From Pseudomonas sp. (GTDB lineage: Bacteria > Pseudomonadota > Gammaproteobacteria > Pseudomonadales > Pseudomonadaceae), in the NCBI RefSeq assembly GCF_030150285.1, contig NZ_JASLGE010000035.1, forward strand, positions 1 to 9,106: DNA of 9,106 nt. The letters are read 5' to 3'. Below are positions 1-6,581 of this stretch, piece after piece (within the stretch, counting starts at the first letter, position 1; each line of letters begins with the position of its first letter). Both the position numbers and the translations under genes were made by a program. The notes beneath the pieces were generated by a model. The model did not search any database, was not told where the DNA came from, and saw nothing but the letters and a program-made list of their open reading frames with translations.

Positions 1-1
1 C

Positions 2-874
2 ACCCGTGGCCAGGAACACATCAAACTCAGCACCGAACACAGCGGCAAAAGCCAGCTCAACCTGGGGCACTTGGTGGATGCCGAGAAGCGCAAGCGCGGT
101 GAAGGCTTTGAACTGCGCACCGACGGCTGGGGCGCGATTCGGGGCGGCAAAGGGGTGTTTATCAGTGCGGATACGCAGGCCAAGGCCCAAGGCGACGTGC
201 TGGCCATGGAGCCGGCTTCCCGTCAGGTCCAGGGCGCGAAACAGCAAATCGCCGACTGGCAGGGCATCGCTCAGGCCCACCACAGCCGCCCGCCGGCCAT
301 CGCGGGTTTGCAGCAGTTTCAAGACAGCGCCAAAGACCTGAGCGCCCCGGCCATCCTGCTCAGTGCCCCAAACGGTATTGGCGCGGTGACGCCCGCGAGC
401 CTGTTGCTTAAAAGCGGCGCGGCCTTGTACGCGCAAAGCGATGATGAAATCAACCTGGCGGCGGCTCAGCGTTTGTCCGCCCACGCCAATAAAGCCATCT
501 CGCTGCTGGCCCAGCAGGAAGGCATGCGCCTTGTATCTGGCAAGGGCCCGTTGGACATCGAATCCCACGGCGATGTGCTGAACCTGATTGCACAGCAGGA
601 CATCACCGTGCAGTCGGTGCAGGGTCACCTGCAACTGACCGCCAAAAATGGCATCACCCTGGGCTGTGGCGGCGGTTATATCCGTATCACGCCCCAGGGT
701 GAGATCCACATCCATAGCCCTGGCCTGATCAGCCTGAAGGGGCAACACCGTTTTAACCCTCCCGGGGGTGAAGCTTTTGCGCTTCCCGAACTACCCAGTT
801 CAGTGTGCAAAGAGTGTTTGAAAAAGGCCCAGGCCGCTGCCCAGGGTTTTCTCCAAAGGGAGGTGCAAGCATGA
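2..874 (+). CDS. vgrG: VgrG spike protein, C-terminal part (5' end outside window)
   Basis: This is the last 290 residues of a T6SS VgrG, open at the left window edge. VgrG trimers form the puncturing spike on the Hcp tube and carry effectors bound to or fused with their C-terminus. The sequence begins in the conserved segment before the tip (S-Q-L-N-L-G-H-L-V-D, then G-E-G-F-E-L-R-T-D-G-W-G-A-I-R-G-G-K-G). A DUF2345 region follows from about residue 110 of the visible part, with the usual beta-helical alternation (NGITLGCGGGYIRITPQGEI at about 217-236). It ends in a short tail with a C-K-E-C motif and the sequence QREVQA, so no toxin domain is fused. Its TGA stop overlaps the adaptor ATG (ATGA, 871-874), implying translational coupling to a protein that would dock cargo on this tail. 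Recognition is firm; which T6SS it serves cannot be told. Confidence 0.93.
   Translation, partial: TRGQEHIKLSTEHSGKSQLNLGHLVDAEKRKRGEGFELRTDGWGAIRGGKGVFISADTQAKAQGDVLAMEPASRQVQGAKQQIADWQGIAQAHHSRPPAIAGLQQFQDSAKDLSAPAILLSAPNGIGAVTPASLLLKSGAALYAQSDDEINLAAAQRLSAHANKAISLLAQQEGMRLVSGKGPLDIESHGDVLNLIAQQDITVQSVQGHLQLTAKNGITLGCGGGYIRITPQGEIHIHSPGLISLKGQHRFNPPGGEAFALPELPSSVCKECLKKAQAAAQGFLQREVQA
858..863 (+). promoter_or_regulatory. Ribosome binding site of the DUF4123 gene
   Basis: GGGAGG lies seven bases before the ATG at 871, inside the vgrG 3' end. It decides the start in favour of 871 over the in-frame ATG at 805. Confidence 0.75.
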
Positions 875-1641
875 CTGACGGCCCTATCAGTCACTGGTTA
901 GGTTTACTGGAAGCGTCCTGTGCACACCTCGCTACAAAGCACCTGGACATCATCGTCGACCAGGCGGGCAGTGAGGTGCCATTGCTTCCCAGCGTTCGCA
1001 GTATTGAACCGCCGCTGCCCTGGTACTCACTGTTCACCGGGTTACCGGAGGAGGGGGCTGACGATCTGGCACCGTTGTTGGTGCGCATTGACCTGTCGCA
1101 GCCTCTACAACGCCAATGGCTCATCGGTCTGATGCACGACTTGAGGGGGCGCTCGCAACTCTTGGTACTGGCTTCTCTATGGCCTTTTCAGACCCTGGCC
1201 GAGCATCTGGGGCGCTGCCTGGAAGCGCGCAATGGCGGCTATACGGGGTTGCTGCGCTACTACGACCCGCGCTTATTTCCCTTGCTGTTCAGCCATGTGC
1301 TTGAACCCGACCAGCAGCAGGTGTTGCTGCGCCCCGCTGTGTTCTGGAGTTGGCTCGATCGCGACGGTACTCCCAAGCGGCTTTTGGGCACCCCCGACTT
1401 AACCGGGGGCTCCCCTGCCTTCAGCTCTATTGAGCTGAGCGACAGTCAAGTGGAAACCCTGAGCTGTGCCAGTGATGCCACCGCCGCGATGGTGAGCCTG
1501 AGCGATGCCCTGCCGTGCGAGTGGGGCGCAGAACAACGCTTTGAGCATTGCTATGGCGCGATGATCGAGGCAACCCAGGCCGGGCTGCTACTGACCGAGC
1601 AACGCGAGGCTTACACCCTCAAGACCTTGGGAGAGCTATGA
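871..1641 (+). CDS. DUF4123 T6SS effector adaptor/chaperone
   Basis: This is a 256-residue DUF4123 protein (Tap/TEC type), a family known to bind a specific effector and hand it to its cognate VgrG. Family features seen: the N-terminal W-L-G-L-L-E segment, L-P-W-Y-S-L-F-T-G near residue 50, P-L-L-V-R-I-D-L, a central W-P-F-Q-T-L-A-E-H-L helix, and G-L-L-R-Y-Y-D-P-R-L-F-P-L-L typical of the domain. I chose the ATG at 871 over an in-frame ATG at 805. The latter lies inside vgrG without a ribosome site, whereas 871 follows GGGAGG (858-863) and forms an ATGA overlap with the vgrG stop. Its own stop overlaps the next start in the same way. Position between vgrG and the lipase locus makes the Tle1-like protein the expected client. 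No signal peptide is seen, so it should act in the cytoplasm. Confidence 0.9.
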   Translation: MTDGPISHWLGLLEASCAHLATKHLDIIVDQAGSEVPLLPSVRSIEPPLPWYSLFTGLPEEGADDLAPLLVRIDLSQPLQRQWLIGLMHDLRGRSQLLVLASLWPFQTLAEHLGRCLEARNGGYTGLLRYYDPRLFPLLFSHVLEPDQQQVLLRPAVFWSWLDRDGTPKRLLGTPDLTGGSPAFSSIELSDSQVETLSCASDATAAMVSLSDALPCEWGAEQRFEHCYGAMIEATQAGLLLTEQREAYTLKTLGEL

Positions 1642-2186
1642 CCATGCCCCCGGTATACAGACAGAACCTGAGCCTCCGGCTCAAGCGCTTTAGCCCCCAA
1701 GGCCTGTTCGCCTGGGTCGCCATTGCCGGTGCTTTAAACGCACAGGCCAGCACCCTTGGGGCGATCAACCACACCCATTGGGCCATCAATCGCTTCAGTG
1801 TTGAGGGCCGTTCGGGTATCGACATTATTGGTCCGTATCAAGGGGGCGGCGGAGGTTGCTGCTACGTTGCCCCGGAACGCTGGATACCGGGCATGACGGT
1901 GCGTGTGGATTGGGAAACGGGAGTCGGCAGTTCAAAAGGATTTCCAGGCTTTGGAGATTGGCCTAAGTATCTTGCCTGGAAGAAAATGGTGAACGACCAA
2001 AAACGTCAACACAGCAAAACCGTCGCCGTACCCGATTACACAAATCAAAAAGTCTGCGGCCTCACCGTGCATTTCCTGCCCTGTGACGAGGTTCAAGTCA
2101 CCACGTCCTGTTACGCCTACGGCAGCCCCGAATACCCGATCAAAACCCCGCTGCATTTGCCGGAGCCTCAGTCATGTCCGAAGTGA
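1638..2186 (+). CDS. DUF3304 protein, copy A (probable periplasmic Tle1 immunity)
   Basis: This is a 182-residue exported protein. Residues 1-37 form a Sec signal peptide: basic stretch R-L-K-R at 14-17, hydrophobic G-L-F-A-W-V-A-I-A-G-A-L at 22-33, and an A-Q-A cleavage motif at 35-37. No lipobox is present. The mature part carries DUF3304 hallmarks: N-H-T-H-W-A-I-N-R-F-S-V, a G-G-G-G-G-C-C-Y-V-A-P-E-R-W-I-P-G-M loop, and C-G-L-T-V-H-F-L-P-C-D-E-V. This copy's signal peptide is unlike those of all the others; homology to them begins only at the cleavage site (base 1740). Its start overlaps the adaptor stop (ATGA) after GGGAG at 1629-1633; a second in-frame ATG at 1644 is possible. The variable window reads VGSSKGFPGFGDWPKY onward (bases 1923-2027). 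Immunity function is inferred from the Tle1 neighbour and the export signal. Confidence 0.87.
   Translation: MTMPPVYRQNLSLRLKRFSPQGLFAWVAIAGALNAQASTLGAINHTHWAINRFSVEGRSGIDIIGPYQGGGGGCCYVAPERWIPGMTVRVDWETGVGSSKGFPGFGDWPKYLAWKKMVNDQKRQHSKTVAVPDYTNQKVCGLTVHFLPCDEVQVTTSCYAYGSPEYPIKTPLHLPEPQSCPK
2174..2186 (+). promoter_or_regulatory. Conserved 13-base stop/start overlap (first of six occurrences)
   Basis: ATGTCCGAAGTGA encodes C-terminal C-P-K-stop in one frame and M-S-E-V-K in the next. It recurs at 2698-2710 (entry to the lipase), 5521-5533 (with ATGCCC), 6045-6057, 6569-6581 and 7093-7105. GGAG ends eight bases before each ATG. The layout suggests ribosomes terminating on one gene reinitiate on the next, keeping expression of effector and immunity copies linked. 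Confidence 0.75.
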
Positions 2187-2710
2187 AAAATGCCCCGGTC
2201 TGGCAGTCAGGGCGGTTGATGGCGGGTATGTGCACTGTGGTTGCAGCCATGCTCTCTCTCAATGCGCAGGCCAGCACCCTTGGGGCAATCAACCACACCC
2301 ATTGGGCCATCAATCGGTTTAGCGTTGATGGCCGTTCGGGTATCGACATTATCGGTCCGTACCAAGGGGGCGGCGGAGGTTGCTGTTACGTTGCCCCGGA
2401 ACGCTGGATACCGGGTATGACAGTGCGTGTGGATTGGGAGACGGGAGTGGCTTATCCCGACGGATTTCCCGGATTTGCAGATAGGCCTAAATATCTGGCA
2501 TGGAGAGACAAAAATAGAGCGTTAAAACGCCAACACACCCAAGTAGTCCCCGTCCCCGACTACACAGGCCAAAAAGTCTGCGGCCTCACCGTGCATTTCC
2601 TGCCCTGTGATGAGGTTCAGGTCACCACGTCCTGCTACGCCTACGGCAGCCCCGAATACCCGATCAAAACCCCGCTGCATTTGCCGGAGCCACAATCATG
2701 TCCGAAGTGA
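2174..2710 (+). CDS. DUF3304 protein, copy B (probable immunity, chimeric start)
   Basis: This is a 178-residue copy whose first ten residues, MSEVKNAPVW, match the start of the lipase gene (MSEVKHAPVW). They precede an R-L-M-A-G-M n-region and a C-T-V-V-A-A-M-L-S-L hydrophobic core ending in A-Q-A at residues 31-33. The start overlaps the copy A stop by 13 bases. GGAG at 2162-2165 sits eight bases upstream, inside copy A. The variable window (residues 92-126, bases 2447-2551) reads VAYPDGFPGFADRPKYLAW onward. After cleavage six cysteines remain (70, 71, 136, 145, 154, 176), so disulphides in the periplasm are plausible. This is the copy immediately before the effector, and its last 13 bases also encode the effector's first residues. 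Confidence 0.87.
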   Translation: MSEVKNAPVWQSGRLMAGMCTVVAAMLSLNAQASTLGAINHTHWAINRFSVDGRSGIDIIGPYQGGGGGCCYVAPERWIPGMTVRVDWETGVAYPDGFPGFADRPKYLAWRDKNRALKRQHTQVVPVPDYTGQKVCGLTVHFLPCDEVQVTTSCYAYGSPEYPIKTPLHLPEPQSCPK

Positions 2711-5016
2711 AACATGCCCCGGTCTGGTACCCACCGCCCTTTCCGGTTCAGGGCCGTTTGCCCGGCAGGGTCGAGCACGTACAGCAGAATATTTTGCGGC
2801 AGTGCGATCAGGAACGCGGTTTCCACGATGCCCTGTGCCTGGCAGCCGGGTATCGCGTGCCGCCGCCCTGCTGCAAAACGCTGCATATCAGTCTGTTTTT
2901 TGATGGCACGGGGAATAACCTGAATAACGACCTTTATCAGTCGAGTACCCCGCACCCGACCAATATCGCCCGGATGTTCCGGGCCACTATTGGCGATGGC
3001 TATGCCGGTGGCACGGCCCATCTCGGTAGCAAGGCCCAGGGGTTGACGGATGGCCCAGGCACCGGCAACGGGCAATATTTCAAATACTACATGCCGGGCG
3101 TGGGCACGCCTTTTCCGGAAGTGGGCGATCTGGATTACAGCACCGGCGGCTTGGCCTTTGGTTCGCGAGGTGAGGAACGGATCAACTGGGGTTTGTTGAT
3201 GATCATCGATGCCCTACGGCGCGCGCTGGGTCAGCCACGGTTGGACAATGCAAGCCTGAAGGCTGCGGTCGAGGCCATGGGTACCTTGCCCGGGCTGGAG
3301 TTTATCCAGGGGCAAGCCAACCGTACCGATACGTTTCGCAAGCAACTCAAGGCGATTGAAAAGCCGTTGCGCCTGGCCATGGCCCAGCCCACGCCGGGTA
3401 CATCGAAGTTATTGGGCATCAAGTTGTATATCTACGGTTTTTCCCGTGGTGCGGCGGCAGCCCGGGCTTTTGTCAGTTGGTTGAACCAATTGATGCGTTA
3501 CCGGCCGTTTTTAAGGCTGGACGATCTGGAGCTGCCCTTGAGTGTGGAATACCTGGGGCTGCTGGATACCGTGGCTTCGGTAGGTATTGCCGATATCGTG
3601 CCCGGAGCGGACGGCCATATGAGCTGGGCCGACGGCAATCAGCAACTGCCTGGTGGCGGGCTGGTCAAGCGTTGCTTGCACCTGGTGGCTAGCCATGAGC
3701 AGCGGTTGTGCTTTCCCTCGGAGTCCATTCGCCGTGAGGGGGGTGAATACCCGCGCAACAGTGTGGAAGTGATTTATCCGGGTGTGCATTCGGATTTGGG
3801 GGGAGGGTATCCGCCGGGGGATCAGGGGAAGAGCGTTAGTCCGGGTAGTGCTGAAGGTGATGGCCTGCTGCTGTCGCAGATTGCTTTGAATGATCTATAT
3901 GCCGATGCATTCAGACATGGTGCACCATTGAAGGTGCCCAAGGACGCGTTGCCTATCAGCTTGCGTAATGAGCAGTGGCGAGCAATGGAGTTTGATGTTC
4001 AGAATGAGTTCGATGTTTCCCCTATACTAATCAGCCGCTTCAACGCTTGGCGACAGGTGACACTAGACCTGCCTCCCGTTACTCACCCCCTGCCGATCAA
4101 GGTGGTTGAACAGTACCACCCTCTGCCTGCAAGCACGACGTTGGAACAAGCCACCCGCGCCCAACTAGGCTGGCTCACCGCCTGGCGTATTGACCGCTAT
4201 GCCTTTGCCAGCCTGAAAGAGACCACCTTCTACAAAGAAGCGACCGATAGCCAAGCCGATAAGGCCGTTCGCAACAGCGCCGAGGCCAAGCGGGAACAGC
4301 TACAAACAGAAGTCGAGAAGCGTCGGCGTGAGCAAGTGGCCCAGGAACGGCTCAAACGCACGCCACAAGTGCCCCTGGAGCCCGGCGTCAAGGACTTCGA
4401 CGCGGACATGGCCCAAACCCAATTGCGTGAAGCCGCCGAGGAGTTTGCGGCGGCTTACCGCGACCCGAATCATCTGGCTTCTGCGTTTAGTCGCCTGCTG
4501 CCGGCGCGCGCGCCCGCAGCGTTGGTGCTGCATACCATCACCGCCGATGTGCGGGTTGAGTGTCGGCAGATGAAAGCGGCAGGGCGGGCCAGGGTCAGTC
4601 AGTTGTTTGCGCCTCCCGCCGGGTACAACAATCATCTAAACGAAAAGACCCGGGGCCCGGTAGACGAAGGCGCAAACGCCACCCAGCCGGCTGGGCTGCT
4701 GCGTGCACTGTTTGATGACCAGGTGCACGACTCACGCGCGTGGTTTCTTTACCCCTTTGGCCGTGAACCCATGGGCAGTTTTTTTCGCGAGCGCATGGTG
4801 TTTTTCGGCGAGGCCAGCCGCAGGGAATTGGCGCTGCATCTCGATAGCCAAGAGGCCGAAAGGTGGTCGGGGCTTACAGGCCTGCCCGCGTCCAATGTGG
4901 CAGCACCGAAACAGCCACTGGATGCCGAACGCCTGGCCCAGGCCATGCAAGGGATTGACGCGCACTGGCAGGCTTTTGAGGCCAAGGCAACGGAGGTGAA
5001 TGATGGGCGAGTTTAA
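2698..5016 (+). CDS. tle1: T6SS phospholipase effector, Tle1 family (DUF2235)
   Basis: This is a 772-residue effector with no signal peptide. The DUF2235 alpha/beta-hydrolase fold runs from about residue 62 to about 380. It opens with S-L-F-F-D-G-T-G-N-N (Asp69). The nucleophile elbow is G-F-S-R-G with Ser249 in Y-I-Y-G-F-S-R-G-A-A-A-A-R. L-L-D-T-V-A-S (Asp290) and Y-P-G-V-H-S-D-L-G-G-G-Y (His364, Asp366) supply the remaining catalytic candidates. The family uses a Ser-Asp-His triad to cleave membrane phospholipids in target cells. Residues 522-551 are highly charged and coiled-coil-like (A-E-A-K-R-E-Q-L-Q-T-E-V-E-K). The C-terminal part keeps the family's D-S-R-A-W-F and F-F-R-E-R-M-V-F-F-G-E-A segments. 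Start: ATG at 2698 overlaps the preceding DUF3304 stop by 13 bases, with GGAG at 2686-2689. It appears intact. The first ten codons are shared with several DUF3304 copies, which is odd (see findings). Delivery by the adjacent VgrG and DUF4123 adaptor is inferred. Confidence 0.93.
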   Translation: MSEVKHAPVWYPPPFPVQGRLPGRVEHVQQNILRQCDQERGFHDALCLAAGYRVPPPCCKTLHISLFFDGTGNNLNNDLYQSSTPHPTNIARMFRATIGDGYAGGTAHLGSKAQGLTDGPGTGNGQYFKYYMPGVGTPFPEVGDLDYSTGGLAFGSRGEERINWGLLMIIDALRRALGQPRLDNASLKAAVEAMGTLPGLEFIQGQANRTDTFRKQLKAIEKPLRLAMAQPTPGTSKLLGIKLYIYGFSRGAAAARAFVSWLNQLMRYRPFLRLDDLELPLSVEYLGLLDTVASVGIADIVPGADGHMSWADGNQQLPGGGLVKRCLHLVASHEQRLCFPSESIRREGGEYPRNSVEVIYPGVHSDLGGGYPPGDQGKSVSPGSAEGDGLLLSQIALNDLYADAFRHGAPLKVPKDALPISLRNEQWRAMEFDVQNEFDVSPILISRFNAWRQVTLDLPPVTHPLPIKVVEQYHPLPASTTLEQATRAQLGWLTAWRIDRYAFASLKETTFYKEATDSQADKAVRNSAEAKREQLQTEVEKRRREQVAQERLKRTPQVPLEPGVKDFDADMAQTQLREAAEEFAAAYRDPNHLASAFSRLLPARAPAALVLHTITADVRVECRQMKAAGRARVSQLFAPPAGYNNHLNEKTRGPVDEGANATQPAGLLRALFDDQVHDSRAWFLYPFGREPMGSFFRERMVFFGEASRRELALHLDSQEAERWSGLTGLPASNVAAPKQPLDAERLAQAMQGIDAHWQAFEAKATEVNDGRV
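4992..4996 (+). promoter_or_regulatory. Ribosome binding site for DUF3304 copy C
   Basis: GGAGG lies within the last codons of the lipase gene. It is three bases before the ATG at 5000 and six before the in-frame ATG at 5003; the second spacing is more usual, so 5003 is preferred. It is independent of the copied start used by copies B and D-F. Confidence 0.65.
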
Positions 5017-5533
5017 TCCTGTTCGCCGTCGCATCGCTCGCTGGGCAGCGCCCGTGACCCTGTGGGCAATCGCCGCGGCACACAGTGCACAGGCCAGCAC
5101 CCTTGGGGCAATCAACCACACCCATTGGGCCATCAATCGCTTCAGTGTCGAGGGGCGTTCGGGTATCGACATTATTGGTCCGTACCAAGGGGGCGGAGGA
5201 GGTTGCTGCTACGTTGCCCCGGAGCGCTGGATACCGGGCATGACGGTGCGTGTGAATTGGGAGACGGGGGTAGCAGGTTCTAAAGGCTTTCCAGGGTTTG
5301 CGGATGATGACAAGTACGAGGCTTGGGCAGGTTTACTTAGAGCCCAAAAACGCCAACACACCAAAATCGTCTCCGTCCCCGACTATACAGGCCAAAAAGT
5401 CTGCGGCCTCACCGTGCATTTCCTGCCCTGTGACGAGGTTCAGGTCACCACGTCCTGCTACGCCTACGGCAGCCCCGAATACCCGATCCAAACCCCGCTG
5501 CATTTGCCGGAGCCACAATCATGCCCGAAGTGA
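5003..5533 (+). CDS. DUF3304 protein, copy C (probable immunity)
   Basis: This is a 176-residue copy (177 from the adjacent ATG at 5000). It follows the effector with a short overlap (effector stop at 5014-5016). Its N-terminus, M-G-E-F-N-P-V-R-R-R-I-A-R-W, and hydrophobic A-P-V-T-L-W-A-I-A-A-A-H-S form a third type of signal peptide, unrelated to those of copy A and of B/D/E/F. Homology to the other copies starts at the A-Q-A cleavage motif (base 5087). The variable window (5270-5374) reads VAGSKGFPGFADDDKYEAW onward and differs from every other copy. It alone carries Asn instead of Asp in R-V-N-W-E and Gln instead of Lys in P-I-Q-T-P. Like copy A it follows an unrelated gene, so A and C look like the founders of the upstream and downstream sets. 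Confidence 0.87.
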   Translation: MGEFNPVRRRIARWAAPVTLWAIAAAHSAQASTLGAINHTHWAINRFSVEGRSGIDIIGPYQGGGGGCCYVAPERWIPGMTVRVNWETGVAGSKGFPGFADDDKYEAWAGLLRAQKRQHTKIVSVPDYTGQKVCGLTVHFLPCDEVQVTTSCYAYGSPEYPIQTPLHLPEPQSCPK

Positions 5534-6057
5534 AACATGCCCCGGCCTGGCAGTCAGGGCGGTTGATGGCGGGTATGTGTACTTTGGTTGCAGTAATGCT
5601 CTCTCTCAATGCACAGGCCAGCACCCTCGGGGCGATCAATCACACCCATTGGGCCATCAATCGGTTTAGCGTTGAGGGCCGTTCGGGTATCGACATTATT
5701 GGTCCGTATCAAGGGGGCGGCGGAGGTTGTTGTTACGTTGCCCCGGAGCGCTGGATACCGGGTATGACGGTGCGTGTGGATTGGGAGACTGGAGTCGGTA
5801 GTTCAAAAGGATTTCCAGGCTTTGCAGATAGGCCTAAATATCTGGCATGGAAAGACAAAAATAGAGCGTTAAAACGCCAACACACCCAAGTAGTCCCCGT
5901 CCCCGACTACACAGGCCAAAAAGTCTGCGGGCTCACTGTGCATTTCTTGCCCTGTGACGAGGTTCAAGTCACCACGTCCTGCTACGCCTACGGCAGCCCC
6001 GAATACCCGATCAAAACCCCGCTGCATTTGCCGGAGCCACAGTCATGTCCGAAGTGA
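5521..6057 (+). CDS. DUF3304 protein, copy D (mosaic of copies A and B)
   Basis: This is a 178-residue copy starting MPEVKHAPAW, followed by the Q-S-G-R-L-M-A-G-M signal peptide type ending in A-Q-A. It overlaps the copy C stop by 13 bases. Its variable window (5794-5898) is not independent. Bases 5800-5824 equal copy A (S-S-K-G-F-P-G-F), while 5821-5930 equal copy B with a single mismatch (A-D-R-P-K-Y-L-A-W then D-K-N-R-A-L). The switch falls within the four shared bases TTTG at 5821-5824. This is what gene conversion or unequal crossing-over between copies would leave. The reading frame and all conserved cysteines are intact, so it should still make a folded exported protein. Confidence 0.87.
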   Translation: MPEVKHAPAWQSGRLMAGMCTLVAVMLSLNAQASTLGAINHTHWAINRFSVEGRSGIDIIGPYQGGGGGCCYVAPERWIPGMTVRVDWETGVGSSKGFPGFADRPKYLAWKDKNRALKRQHTQVVPVPDYTGQKVCGLTVHFLPCDEVQVTTSCYAYGSPEYPIKTPLHLPEPQSCPK

Positions 6058-6581
6058 AACATGCCCCGGTCTGGCAGTCGCGGTGGTTGATGACGGGTAT
6101 GTGTACTTTGGTTGCAGTAATGCTCTCTCTCAATGCACAGGCCAGCACCCTCGGGGCGATCAATCACACCCATTGGGCAATCAATCGGTTTAGCGTTGAT
6201 GGCCGTTCGGGTATCGACATTATTGGTCCGTATCAAGGGGGCGGCGGAGGTTGTTGTTACGTTGCCCCGGAACGCTGGATACCGGGCATGACGGTGCGTG
6301 TGGATTGGGAGACGGGCCAAGGTGGTACAAAAGACTACCCAGGGTATGCGGATTGGCCCAAGTACTTGTCTTGGGTTGAGAAGGTTGATGCCCAAAAACG
6401 CCAACACAGTAAAACCGTCTCCGTACCCGATTACACAAATCAAAAAGTCTGCGGCCTCACCGTGCATTTCTTGCCCTGTGACGAGGTTCAGGTCACCACG
6501 TCCTGCTACGCCTACGGCAGCCCCGAATACCCGATCAAAACCCCGCTGCATTTGCCGGAGCCTCAGTCATGTCCGAAGTGA
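6045..6581 (+). CDS. DUF3304 protein, copy E (probable immunity)
   Basis: This is a 178-residue copy lying exactly 524 bases after copy D start to start. Its first 30 bases are identical to the first 30 bases of the lipase gene (MSEVKHAPVW), then it continues as Q-S-R-W-L-M-T-G-M into the same hydrophobic core and A-Q-A site. The variable window (6318-6422) is the most distinctive at its start: QGGTKDYPGYADWPKYLSW, with Gln where every other copy has Val and two Phe-to-Tyr changes. Downstream of the window it uses the Ser/Asn form (Q-H-S-K-T-V-S, Y-T-N-Q-K) shared with copies A and F. The frame is open and nothing suggests decay. Confidence 0.87.
   Translation: MSEVKHAPVWQSRWLMTGMCTLVAVMLSLNAQASTLGAINHTHWAINRFSVDGRSGIDIIGPYQGGGGGCCYVAPERWIPGMTVRVDWETGQGGTKDYPGYADWPKYLSWVEKVDAQKRQHSKTVSVPDYTNQKVCGLTVHFLPCDEVQVTTSCYAYGSPEYPIKTPLHLPEPQSCPK

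Larger units (their letters stand above)
1740..2710 (+). repeat. Upstream pair of the same DUF3304 core repeat (A, B)
   Basis: The cores at 1740-2186 and 2264-2710 are each 447 bp and align without gaps to the core in copy C (5087-5533) and to those in D-F. These direct copies flank the 2.3-kb lipase gene, so recombination between them could delete or duplicate the effector. Confidence 0.9.

Noticed and set aside
805..870. Upstream in-frame ATG extending the DUF4123 protein by 22 residues
   Set aside because: It lies within vgrG, has no ribosome site, and the ATG at 871 has GGGAGG at good spacing plus the stop overlap.
1548..1637. Thirty-codon N-terminal extension of DUF3304 copy A
   Set aside because: It would overlap the adaptor deeply and bury the signal peptide; the start at 1638 has a ribosome site and ATGA overlap.
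2174..2233. Possible lipoprotein signal around Cys20 of the B/D/E/F leaders
   Set aside because: The residues before the Cys are A-G-M, not a lipobox ending in Gly, Ala or Ser, and a clean A-Q-A site follows the hydrophobic core.
5988..6551. Long antisense open frame (187 codons) across the repeats, with similar ones opposite other copies
   Set aside because: It mirrors the repeated DUF3304 coding sequence, recurs only because the repeats recur, and has no ribosome site or recognisable domain.
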